From: Vandiemenella viatica
Lineage: Eukaryota > Arthropoda > Insecta > Orthoptera > Morabidae
NCBI GenBank assembly: GCA_031002005.1
Contig: CM061921.1
Span: 126,820,597-126,884,596 of the forward strand
Length of the DNA stretch: 64,000 nucleotides
Reading direction: 5' to 3'
The notes beneath the pieces are model-generated. The model worked only from the letters and a program-made list of their open reading frames with translations. It had not been told where the DNA came from and ran no database searches. The translations under genes were made by a program, and so were the position numbers. Below are positions 33,730-42,909 of the stretch, piece after piece. Each line of letters starts with the position of its first letter. Position 1 is the stretch's first letter.

Positions 33730-34400
33730 GTGAGGTTTTGGATGGTAATGTCTCGTCAGACCTAGCCACCTGTGAATGAAGGCACCGGTGTCGATCTGCT
33801 TCCGTATCCCACCGTTGCCAACTGTCAGTTCACACACCATTGCAGTGTGTTCTTTATTGACTTTGGGAGTCGGTTCACACTGAACCATTTCTCTGCTCGT
33901 CTGTCACGGGTGCCGATCGTCCAGTGGATGTGGTCGGCCACTGTGCCTATCTTTTTGTGAGTTAATATTGTCGAAGAGGTATTTTTACTCCTTTGTCACT
34001 GCAGAGTGTGGAATTGTAAATTTCGCAATCAATTTCAAATTGCCACACGTTGGGCTCCAAGTATCGTTTGGTATTCGGACTCTGTGTTATTGGACAGTGG
34101 AAAGTCAAGCTGACAGGACATTTTAATGTGATATGGGTGTCACCTCCTGCTATCCTGTGACTTTCAGTGTGCCAGTCTCTTCCTTAAAGATATATGCACA
34201 ATACTGATTTGAGTTTCAGTTCTGGTCAAGAAATTGGAATTTAGTTGACATTATGCATAGTTTGTTACAGTTTTGTGAAATTACTGTTTACTATAGAGTA
34301 ATTTTTCAGTTTATTTTATTATATCTAATCTGTGAAGATTCTAATATTTAAATCTTGTCTTGTTTTTCTGTGATGTTAATTCATGTGGTTACATTTCTAG
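33730..34400. other. Non-coding or unrecognised
   Basis: 33770-33960 has an open frame with protein-like composition, but no splice signals of quality and no recognised motif. The rest is AT-rich. Confidence 0.35.
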
Positions 34401-34470
34401 TTTCAGCACCGCTACTTCCAGAACTGTATTATTGTCGAGCTATGGCGACTGCTGGTGGTGATTCTGATTG
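34401..34470 (+). CDS. Candidate 70-bp internal exon
   Basis: It is bounded by 'acatttctag' (acceptor, ending 34400) and donor GTGGGT (34471-34476). It is open in two frames. Frame 1 starts in phase 0 ('FQHRYFQNCIIVELWRLLVV'), uses GC-ending codons, leaves one base (G) and joins in phase to the exon at 35069. Frame 2 ('SAPLLPELYYCRAMATAGGD') leaves two bases and would join in phase to the ankyrin exon at 55772. I favour frame 1 because the next exon is only 598 bp away and codon choice is better. Product unknown. Confidence 0.4.
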
Positions 34471-35068
34471 GTGGGTTTTAATTTGTTACACTCACCTGCT
34501 ATATTATAATATATGTACTTAATGTTTAATATACTTACTCTGTTGAAATGCATTTCTTGTGAAATATTAAGTGGTTCTAAAATTTGGTCATGAAGAGGTG
34601 GTGTTCAAATTATAGAAGTATTTTAGCTGGTTTCAATTTTTTTCTTTTGTTCTTCTTTTAGCAAGGGATTGGTATTTCTTGTGAGTGTATTTAAATAAAG
34701 AGCGGGAGATTGTAGCTGTGAAAAAACATGATTCCATTTATTTGTATGTTTCTTGAGCAGTCTGTGGGGTTATTTCCTGAAAATAAAATCACATTTTTGC
34801 CGACAAGGGTGTGGCCATCGTGAGGTTACACTGAACACTGGCTGGCACCGTTATGTACAGCCACAGGCAGAGTCGCTGTTACCATGTGGCCAGTCGACGG
34901 CAACCCTAGAGCATGTCCCAGCAACCGTGTGCCGTGTGCACATCTGAAGACCAGGTGTCACTAAGCTTCGTTAAATATAGTTCGTGACCCGTATTTCTAC
35001 TGATTCTTTGATGACAATATAGCAGTAGGTATAAGAATACGATAAAACCCTTTTATTGCCGTTTGCAG

Positions 35069-35268
35069 TGGAATATCCCGTGTTAAGACAGTGCGACAGA
35101 AATTCTTGGAGGCTTGTCTGGTCTCTGTTGCCACACTATGAAGAAACCATTCAGCTTCAGATCAGCAGATTTCAGGATATTTTCAAATTCTTTCATGAAG
35201 AGGTTGACCACTGCGATCAAAGGAGGCAACTCGTGTTAAGACTGTCCGCTTGCTTAACAAAGACTTAG
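35069..35268 (+). CDS. Candidate 3'-terminal exon of an unidentified gene
   Basis: It follows an excellent acceptor ('cccttttattgccgtttgcag', ending 35068) and is open for 66 codons to TAG at 35266-35268. The peptide is helical and soluble in character, with blocks 'RNSWRLVWSLLPHYEETIQ', 'RFQDIFKFFHEEVDHCDQ' and 'RQLVLRLSACLTKT' before the stop. It begins with two bases of a split codon, matching the single base left by the exon at 34401-34470. I do not recognise the family. A processed or decayed gene is possible, but no stop interrupts it. Confidence 0.5.
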
Positions 35269-35274
35269 CGACAC

Positions 35275-36147
35275 CTGAGTTCTAAATGCAATGGCATCAG
35301 AAAACTGCAGGGACATTATGACATCAAAACCAGTGACGTCAGTTTTTTTTTACGTATACTGATTTCTGTACGAATATGCTGTTTTTGTGTTGTTAATGAA
35401 TGATTCATTAATATGGTTGAGATAGATGTGCAGTCTTTTATCCTTCAGATTAGATTCTGAAAGTTTCAATCTCGAGAGATGCTGATATTTGAATGGTGTA
35501 TTCTCGACACCTTATTTTATTTTTTCATTGTAAGAAACAGGTAAAAGAGGTATGAGAACAGGGTGATTGACCTGAATTACCTAGCAGCATAAATTGAACA
35601 ATATTTTCGCTTTCACAAGTATTTTCCCATTATAGTGTTTCATTTGAGTGAATTGTGTGTGAGCATTGCTTTGAGTGAGAAAGTTTCAGTATTAGGGCCT
35701 GCTTGTTGCTGTTTGGCTGATGGATATGCAGCTATTTTAGTAGGCAATGTGTCAACTATGTAAATTTTACTATTTGAAACAGTTTTTTCTTCCAAACGTA
35801 ACTTTTGAATTTTGATGTATATTTTGTGATATATATTTATTAGTGTTAAGTTAGCAGGTTATTTTATTGTTTTAAGTTCATAGAGACGTCTCATTGTCTT
35901 CAAATTTTGGCATTTTGCATTTGTGAGGGAAGTAATTTGCTCTTTATATTTTTTGTCTCATTTAATTAGAATATAACTTGTGAATTATGTTTATCACAAG
36001 CTTGTTTTGTCAGTTTTCCATTGAAGTTGATTTTGGGGAATTATTTAATTGTAACAGTATGCAGTGTTACGCAGATTGTGCGGAGCTCTCAGCATCTGAG
36101 GTTAGATGTTCACAACTCAAAAAGCATTTTTTGAAGTTTTTTTTTGG
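35275..36147. other. Non-coding, no feature recognised
   Basis: AT-rich. It may include the 3'UTR of the exon at 35069; no convincing AATAAA was located close to the stop. Confidence 0.35.
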
Positions 36148-36520
36148 AAAGCATGGTTTGCACGGACGAGGCTCTGGCGACTGAAAGATTCCCAGTATAA
36201 GTAGTCACCCACTGCTTGCCAACGGCCTCCAAAAGGAGGGCAGAAGAGCGGGAAGTGGTTCAGGGCACCCTCTTGCCCTTGGGGTTGGAAACTGCCCCTA
36301 AAGGTCTATGAATCAGAAATGATCAACGGCATGGGGATGCAGAATGCAAAGGGAAACCACTGCATTAAAGACCCAAAAGATATCCTGAGGACATGTAATC
36401 CGCTCAAATTACATATATCATGATGGCTTCTTCCTGGGTAAAATATTCCGGAGGTAAAATAGTCCCCCAATCAGATCTCCGGGTGGGGACTGCTCAGGGA
36501 GGAGTCATCAGAATGGATAG

Positions 36521-37460
36521 AAACATTCTACGAGTCGGAGCGTGGAATGTTAGAAGTCTGAATTGGGCAGGTAGGTTACAAAACTTAAAAAGGGAGATGG
36601 AACAATTTAAGTTAGATGTTGTTGGGATTAGTGAGATTAAATGGAACGCTAATAACCCCGACGTTGACGCGCCCTAAATCTGCATTAAATGGAAGGACGT
36701 ACAGGATTTCTGGTCTGGGGAACACAGAATAATTAGCACACAAGCTGTCAATGGAGTCACTGGTGTAGGATTTGTAATGAACAAGAAAGTAGGGAAACGG
36801 GTGAGTTATTATGAATACTTTAGTGACAGGATTATTTTGATGAGGTTAGAAACTACGTCCGTGCCAACCACATTAGTCCAAGTGAATATGCCAACGTCAC
36901 AGGAAGATGATGAAGAAATAGAAGAAATATACACTGAAATCGAAGAATTATTCCAATATGTGAAGGGGGAGGAAAATCTAATAATCATGGGTGATTGAAA
37001 TGCAATAGGAGGAGAAGGAAAAGAGGGGAATACTGTAGGAAGTTTTGGTCTAGGAGAAAGAAATGAGCGAGGAAGCAGGTTGCTAGAATTTTGTGAAAGA
37101 TATAAGCTAATAGTGGCAAACACACTGTTTAAGAACCATGTAAGAAGAATATTCACCTGGAAACGTCCTGGGGATACAGGCAGATATCAGCTAGATTACA
37201 TCATGGTCAAACAGAGATTCAGAAAACTAGTTCTAGACTGTAAAGCGTACCCAGGAGCAGACGTAGACTCTGACCATAATTTGATAATAATGGAGTGCAG
37301 GCTGAAATTTAAGCGAACAAGGAAGCAGTATAAGCAGAACAGACTGGAAGTGAATAAACTGAAACAATCTAGCATGAGAGAGAAATTTGCAGAAATGGTA
37401 GACTTAAGTCTAAGAAGTAACTCTGAAAGGAGCTCAACCGAGGATGAATGGAATAAATAA
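36521..37460 (+). pseudogene. RTE-like LINE endonuclease
   Basis: The N-terminal block 'VGAWNVRSLNWAGRLQNLKR' (about 36535-36595) and 'LDVVGISEIKWN' (catalytic Glu region, about 36610-36648) open the domain. A stop at about 36676 and frame changes follow, then 'LIIMGD' with the next codon a stop (the canonical G-D-F/W-N), 'RRIFTWKRPGDTGRYQLDYI' (about 37140-37200) and 'DVDSDHNLIIM' (the S-D-H block, about 37261-37292). This is the AP-endonuclease fold seen in the many insect endonuclease-reverse-transcriptase proteins. It is inactivated by stops. Confidence 0.85.
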
Positions 37461-37519
37461 AAGACCGAAATAATGAAAGCTGGTAAAGAAAAAATTAGGC
37501 TTTAGGGAACAAGCTGCCT

Positions 37520-38764
37520 GAAAACCTTGGATCACAGAAGAAATTTTGCAGCTGATGGATCAGAGGAGAAGGTACAAAAATGCTCAGGATGAAACAGGAA
37601 GGGAGCAGCACAGGCACTTTAGAAATCAAATAAATAGGAAATGCAAAATAGCAAAAGAAAAATGGCTACAAGAAAAATGTGAAGAAGTAGAAAAGGAATT
37701 GGTCGTAGGTAAAGTAGATGTGGCATATAGAAAGATGAAACAGAATTTTGGAGAAATGAAGAAAAGAGGTATGAACATTAAAGCTTTCGATGGGAAACCT
37801 CTTTTAAGCTCAGAAGATAGAGCTAACCAATGGAAGGAATACATTGAGAAACTGTATGTTGGGGGACGACTTGAACAATAGTGTAATGGAAAAGGATTGC
37901 AATGTCGACATAGATGACTTAGGAGATCCTGTTTTGAGGACAGAATTTAATAAAGCTCTGAATGACTTGAAAGCAAATAAGGCAGTTGGAATTGATGAAA
38001 TCCCTGCAGAACTTCTTAAATCCCTAGGAGAGGAAGGAATCGAAAGATTATTCAAGCTGATATCAAAAAGTTATGAAACAGGAGAAATTTCAACTGATTT
38101 TAATAAAAATATCATCTTCACACTTCCAAAGGAAGCACAAGCCGACAAATGTGAGAATTATTGCACCATTAGTCTAACAACACATGCTTCAATATTATTG
38201 ACCAGAATAATATACAGAACGATGGAAAGGGTAGTAGAAGAGATAGTAGATGAAGATCAGTTTGGGTTTAGGAAAAATCGCAGTGCAAGGGAAGCAATTT
38301 TGTCTTTAAGATTAATACTTGAAGGGTGGATCAAGAAAAACAAAGATACTTTTATTACTGAATGGCATGAACAAAATACTGAAAGAAGATATTGGACTGA
38401 ATATAAATCAAAGCAAAACTTAAGTGATGAAATGTAGCATAAATGATACCAATCACAGTAGATTAAATATAAAAATAGGATCGGATGCAATAGGAGAAGT
38501 AAGTGAGTTCTGTTACTTGGGCAGCAAAATTACAACCGATGGCCAAAGCAGGAATGATGTTAAAAGCAGAATAGCACTAGCAAAACGATCCTTCATGAGA
38601 AAGAGAAACCTTATAGTTTCAAATATTGATCTAGGAATTAGAATGAACTTTTTAAAACTCTTTGTGTGGAGCACAGCACTTTATGGTAGCGAAACATGGA
38701 TTTTAGGAATACCGGAAATTGAAGCATTTGAAATGTGGTGCTACAGAAGAATGCTGAAAATTAA
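37520..38764 (+). pseudogene. RTE-like LINE reverse transcriptase lacking its catalytic core
   Basis: After a charged linker (37546-37860), the RT starts with 'FNKALNDLKANKAVGIDEIP' (about 37950-38005), 'ERLFKLISKSYETGEI', 'KCENYCTISLTTHASILLTR' and 'EDQFGFRKNRSAREAI' (about 38255-38300). Just past 'NKDTF' the sequence jumps at about 38390-38410 to the connection region 'KIGSDAIGEVSEFCYLGSKI' (about 38475-38530), 'LFVWSTALYGSETW' and 'CYRRMLKI'. The F-V-D-L-E-K-A-F-D and F-A-D-D blocks are gone. The chain is then cut by the piggyBac at 38765 and its last part resumes at 40297. Confidence 0.85.
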
Positions 38765-40292
38765 CCCTTTTACTGCTAGGTATTGTCCGGCAGAGTCCTC
38801 ACTGCGTGCTCCTTTGTTATCCTGTAAGCCGACTACCGGCTGCGATCGGCCGATACCTGCCCTGCTGAGTACGGCATGCGGCCCGGAATGCTCTGTGCTG
38901 AATATTTCTGAGGCGTTGTGTGTGACGGCCTTCCGTTTTCGCTTTGCGTTTTGAAACCCCAGATACAAAATAAATGCAGTTACTCTGACGTCTAAGGTTT
39001 TTCAATTAAAACTCCTCTAGAAGTGAATGTCCGCATAGACAAACATACAGGTACTTCATATGCAAAATAGATATTACAGAAACTTAAATGTGTTTGATAT
39101 TCTGTTTGTTAGCATAGTAATTCATCAGGAGAAAATTTCGAAGTTATGTGTTTGAATACCTTTCACAAAATCTGCATATATTTTCCATCCTTCTTTTGGT
39201 TCTGGGCTTTAGACCGTCACTGGCGAAGTTAAAAATATTTTTTTTTTCAATTTTTTGTATTTCACTTAGTTTTAGAGGCGTATATAAATGTACTGTAATT
39301 CTTACAGTGTAGTTACACATGGTTAATAGATGTTTTTTGTGTAACAAGCCTCCAAACATGGCACAACACACAGTATTACTGTATATTGCATGTTCTGTGT
39401 TTGTACCTGGTTTGTCGACGCACTTTCTGTTCTGAACATCCAGAGCATCTACGCACTGGCGTGCTCTCCTTTGAATTTTTAGTGTGAATAATATTTCGAA
39501 AATGTCTCCCAGTAAATCCTTCCACATTGAAAATCTAGAGTGAACTGATTCTGGCGTATTTGACTTGGTATATAAATAAAATCTGTAGATTCCTTCAGCA
39601 ATAGATTTCATAAGATCTTCTGTTAAAAATATTCCGAAAAATGATAGAATGCAGGAATTTTGACCTAATCTATATTTTGTCCTGCAGTTGAATCATCTAT
39701 CGCATGCACAAAAGGACAAGAATCTCTTTTCTTCCAGTCAAAGCTGTCACTAAAGTGTCCTCTTTTTCCGCACATTTCACTCTCGCTATATGAAGCCTCA
39801 GATACTGAAAATGTTTACCTCTTGTGGAGACAGACGGTCGTATTCCACTAGCAGATGTACAAGGCTTAGGACTATTACTTCAAGATCCTATTGAAGGGTC
39901 TTCACTATCATCCATATCAAAGAGATCATCCTCACTGTCGTTTCTAGTAAGAATCTCAATGATTTCGTCCTTTGTACAAACACGACGGCGATCCATTTTC
40001 TTAGGTAAAACTACAATGAAAATAGCAACTCAAATAAGATCGCAACTGCAGACACTCATGGGCCATACGTTGGAAAGCAATTAACCATCGCAGTGGGAAT
40101 ACGGCTACCTGACCTGGTCGCTAAGTGGCTTGCTCGTTAACACATCCAGAGTACACAGGGACCCAACTGGTCGGACGTCTAAAGGCGTGCAGAGCACAGA
40201 CAGGGAAGGAGCAAGGTTGCGCGTTAACACGTCTAGAGCACCTGGGCGCAGTAGAATCCCTGTGAGTTAACGCGTCTACAGCAGTCAAAGGG
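38765..40292 (-). mobile_element. piggyBac-type transposon remnant, TTAA target site
   Basis: It is flanked by TTAA at 38761-38764 and 40293-40296. The left terminus is CCCTTTTACTGC and the right, in reverse complement, CCCTTTGACTGC. TTAA duplication with CCCTTT termini is diagnostic of piggyBac. The interior has a minus-strand transposase remnant. Three related subterminal phrases ('gttaacacatccagag', 'gttaacacgtctagag', 'gttaacgcgtctacag') lie in the last 160 bp on the right. Excision would restore the LINE reading 'RMLKI' to 'WTDRV'-like sequence across one TTAA. Confidence 0.92.
39300..39996 (-). pseudogene. piggyBac transposase, internally deleted
   Basis: On the minus strand an ATG at 39996 opens 'MDRRRVCTKDEIIEILTRN' and an acidic stretch 'SEDDLFDMDDSEDPSIG', the usual acidic N-terminus. 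A stop follows. Later frames give 'KSIAEGIYRFYLYTKSN' (about 39540-39610), then pass directly to a Cys-rich end: 'KVRRQTRY' (about 39415-39440) and 'PCLEACYTKNIY' (about 39310-39355), which resembles the C-terminal cysteine-rich domain of piggyBac transposases. The catalytic D-D-D core is missing, so about 230 codons remain of a protein normally near 600 residues. Confidence 0.75.
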
Positions 40293-40296
40293 TTAA

Positions 40297-40608
40297 GTGG
40301 ACTGACTGAACGAGTTTTGGAAATGATGGGGAGAAAAGAAGTTTGTGGAAGAAGCTTACAGATAGAAGAGACAGGCTGATAGGTCATATTTTGAGACATG
40401 CTGGATTGGTTAATTTGCTGGTGGAGGGAACAGTCGAAGGTAAGAACTGTAGAGAAAGACAGAGATTATAATATATGAAGCAGATAATTGAGGATGTGGG
40501 TTGTAAGGGGTATGTAGAAATGAAGAGGTTAGCAAAGGATAGGAAGGGATGGAAGATTGCATCAAACCAGTCGAAAGACTGACGACAGCAAAAAAAAAAA
40601 AAAAAAAA
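40297..40608 (+). pseudogene. RTE-like LINE 3' end (after the piggyBac)
   Basis: It continues the RT C-terminal tail: 'VLEMMGRKEVCGRSLQ'-type frames give 'DRRDRLIGHILRHAGLV' (about 40358-40410), then 'MKRLAKDRKGWKIASNQSKD' (about 40520-40580) and a stop in 'tga cgacagc' before an A tail at 40590-40608. The target-site copy follows at once. Confidence 0.8.
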
Positions 40609-40624
40609 GCATGGCTTGAGAGTG

Positions 40625-41100
40625 CTCCCACTTGTATTGACACAACTTGGTAAGTTGTTATATGATGTAAATAAAATTAATAATACCATTGAATAACAGA
40701 AAACAGATGGAGTAAATGCTCCAAGTAATTCTGTTAATATTTTCTTAAATATTGACTGTCAGATAAAAATAATTGAAGAAATTTTGGAAAGATCTATTTG
40801 TAAAAAGAATTTAATTTTGTGTACTGTGAAGGAATCTTAATTCTAAATGAATATTGGAGAGAATCTAGATTAAAAAAAAAGCAGTGTTTGACATTTTAAA
40901 TAGCATATAATTACCAAATGATGAAATACGTTTAAAATGTTATATAAATTATTAAAATAATATACAATAATTCCAAAATTACATTGGTCACTTTTAAGAA
41001 TAATCACAAATGTAAAAATGTGTCTCCTGTGTACAAATTTGGATTAAAAAAAAAAAAAAAAAAGCTTTGAAGTATACTGGAAATATTGAGCAAAGATAAA
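40625..41100. other. Non-coding, no feature recognised
   Basis: AT-rich DNA into which the Tc1-like element inserted; contains short A-rich runs at 40872 and 41045-41062. Confidence 0.4.
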
Positions 41101-41102
41101 TA

Positions 41103-42532
41103 CACAGACGGAAAAAAAAATCCCAACACCAAGAAAGACTTGTGTTAGATAAACGAAATTTGGTAGGCGTGTTTATACATCTGAAAGATGACATCGATTC
41201 AAATTTCGCGCTTCGCGCATAAGTGTGGCGCTAGTAGCGCTACTCAGAGCTTGCAAATCAGGTTTGCTTTAAATACGCGCTGTAAAGTTTGTGAACGTTA
41301 TTTACCGCTGAGATTTGACATAGTGAGTTGATGTTAGCCAAGAATGCCTTTAAGAAGACGAAGAAGCCATTATCAACAGCTCACCGAGTTTGAACGAGGT
41401 CGTGTAATAGGGCTACGAGAAGGTGGATTTTCTTTTCGCGATATTGCAGAAAGACTTGGCCGGAATGTATCCACTGTGCATGATTGTTGGGTGCAGTGGT
41501 CAAGGGATGGTACTGCCTCAAGAAGACCGGGTTCCGGGAGGCCACGTGGCACTACTGAGAGGGAAGACCGCCGTATTCGGCGTACAGCTGTGGCGCATCG
41601 TACTGCGTCTGTGGCAGAAATTCGAGCTGCAGTTGGTACCACAGTGACACAACGAACTGTTAGAAATCGGTTACTTCAAGGACAGCTCCGAGCCAGGCGC
41701 CCTGTAGCGTGCATTCCACTGACTACAAGCCATCGCCGTTTGCGACTCCAGTGGTGTCAAGCCAGAGCTCATTGGAGGACGGAGTGGAGATCTGTTGTGT
41801 TTTCTGATGAAAGCAGGTTCTGCCTTGGTGCCAGTGATGGCCGAGTGTTGGTCAGAAGGAGGCCAGGGGAACGCCTGCAACCAAACTGTCTGCGGCCTAG
41901 ACACACTGGACCTACACCTGGAGTCATGGTCTGGGGAGCAATTTCCTATGACAGCAGGAGCACTCTTGTGGTTATACCAAACACACTGACTGCAAATTTG
42001 TACGTCAGTCTGGTAATTCAACCTGTAGTGCTGCCATTCATGAACAGCATTCAAGGGGGAGTTTTTCAACAGGATAACGCTCGCCCTCATACCGCTGTTG
42101 TCTCGCAACGTGCTCTACAGAGTGTCGACATGTTACCTTGGCCTGCGAGATCACCAGATCTGTCTCCAATTGAACACGTATGGGATATCATTGGACGACA
42201 ACTCCAGCATCATCCACAGCCAGCACTGACCGTCCCAGTATTGACAGCACAAGTACAACAAGCATGGAACTCCATACCACAAAGTGACATTCGAAACCAG
42301 TATGACACAATGCATTCACGTTTGCAGGCTTGCATTCAAAATTCTGGAGGTTACAACCGGCTATTAATTTAACAGTATTTCACATTTGAAATGCATTTTC
42401 CTGAACTTAAATTAACCTGTGATCTTGAAAATTTAATCAATTAAACATGTTAACTTGACAAATGCATTGTCCAAATTTCATTACTCTACAATAATTTTTT
42501 CTTGGTGTTGGGATTTTTTTTTTCCGTCTGTG
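41103..42532 (+). mobile_element. Tc1-like DNA transposon, apparently complete (1,430 bp)
   Basis: It is flanked by TA at 41101-41102 and 42533-42534. The terminal inverted repeats of about 34 bp start CACAGACGG, run through 9 or 10 A and end TCCCAACACCAAGAAA; left and right differ only in the A-run length over this span. One uninterrupted transposase gene lies between them. Matching ends and an intact gene suggest a recent insertion, possibly still able to move. It lies in AT-rich DNA and disrupts no recognised gene. Confidence 0.93.
41344..42372 (+). CDS. Tc1-like transposase, intact, 342 aa
   Basis: It would bind the element ends and move it by cut and paste in the nucleus. The N-terminus (residues 1-60) has paired-type helix-turn-helix sequence ('YQQLTEFERGRVIGLREGG', 'FRDIAERLGRNVSTVHDCW'), then an arginine-rich 'GSGRPRG' linker and a second DNA-binding helix set. 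The DDE catalytic residues are visible: Asp155 in 'VVFSDESRF', Asp244 in 'FQQDNARPHT' and Glu277 in 'SPDLSPIEHVWD'. Only 32 residues separate Asp244 from Glu277, where classic Tc1 has 34. Length fits the superfamily (about 340). The ATG at 41344 follows the left end by 241 bp and is the first in frame with the helix-turn-helix. No stop or frameshift. Confidence 0.95.
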   Translation: MPLRRRRSHYQQLTEFERGRVIGLREGGFSFRDIAERLGRNVSTVHDCWVQWSRDGTASRRPGSGRPRGTTEREDRRIRRTAVAHRTASVAEIRAAVGTTVTQRTVRNRLLQGQLRARRPVACIPLTTSHRRLRLQWCQARAHWRTEWRSVVFSDESRFCLGASDGRVLVRRRPGERLQPNCLRPRHTGPTPGVMVWGAISYDSRSTLVVIPNTLTANLYVSLVIQPVVLPFMNSIQGGVFQQDNARPHTAVVSQRALQSVDMLPWPARSPDLSPIEHVWDIIGRQLQHHPQPALTVPVLTAQVQQAWNSIPQSDIRNQYDTMHSRLQACIQNSGGYNRLLI

Positions 42533-42534
42533 TA

Positions 42535-42732
42535 AGTTAAACTGTTATTATGAAAACGAACACAGACTTTAAAGCAAATTAAAAGAACTCAAAAAATTCA
42601 GTTATATATTGAAGTAACAATGGCATGATTATTTTAACTGAAACATTGCGGATCCAAATATATTTAGTATTTAATAGAAATTGAATCATTGTAATTTTTA
42701 GTCAAGATGGAATAATTCTAATAGCAGTTAAA
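42535..42732. other. Non-coding AT-rich flank
   Basis: Nothing recognised. Confidence 0.4.
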
Positions 42733-42905
42733 TGAAACTAAGGAAGGATAGGGAAATGAAACTCAACACTTACCATAGACAACAGCAACTGGGAACAACG
42801 ATCACAAAAAAGATGAACACGTGCAATGCAATATTTCGGTGTTGAGCCTTATTCTTGCAGGTAGATGAGACACTGGGCGACGTCAGTTGTGATCACACTT
42901 TGGCC
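42733..42905 (+). repeat. Unclassified dispersed repeat (family R), copy 1
   Basis: It shares with 57384-57570 the blocks 'ggatagggaaatg', 'caacacttaccaya' and 'gccttattcttgca'. Related, more diverged copies are at about 45440-45720 and, inverted, 49710-49990. No coding potential or clear ends. Confidence 0.6.
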
Positions 42906-42909
42906 CGCT

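Larger units (their letters stand above)
36161..40605 (+). mobile_element. RTE-like LINE with target duplication, split by a piggyBac
   Basis: The ends are marked by direct repeats AAAGCATGGTTTG (36148-36160) and AAAGCATGGCTTG (about 40606-40618, after an A tail). The element begins 'cacggacgaggctctgg', has a 5'UTR to about 36520, an endonuclease, a reverse transcriptase and the A-tail at 40590-40608. Without the 1,528-bp piggyBac at 38765-40292 it is about 2.9 kb, shorter than a full element because the RT core is deleted. It kept its 5' end, which is unusual for LINE copies. Confidence 0.85.

Noticed and set aside
33772..33960. Open frame that might be an upstream exon of the gene at 34401
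   Set aside because: No acceptor or donor of adequate quality, and it adjoins the LINE 3' end.
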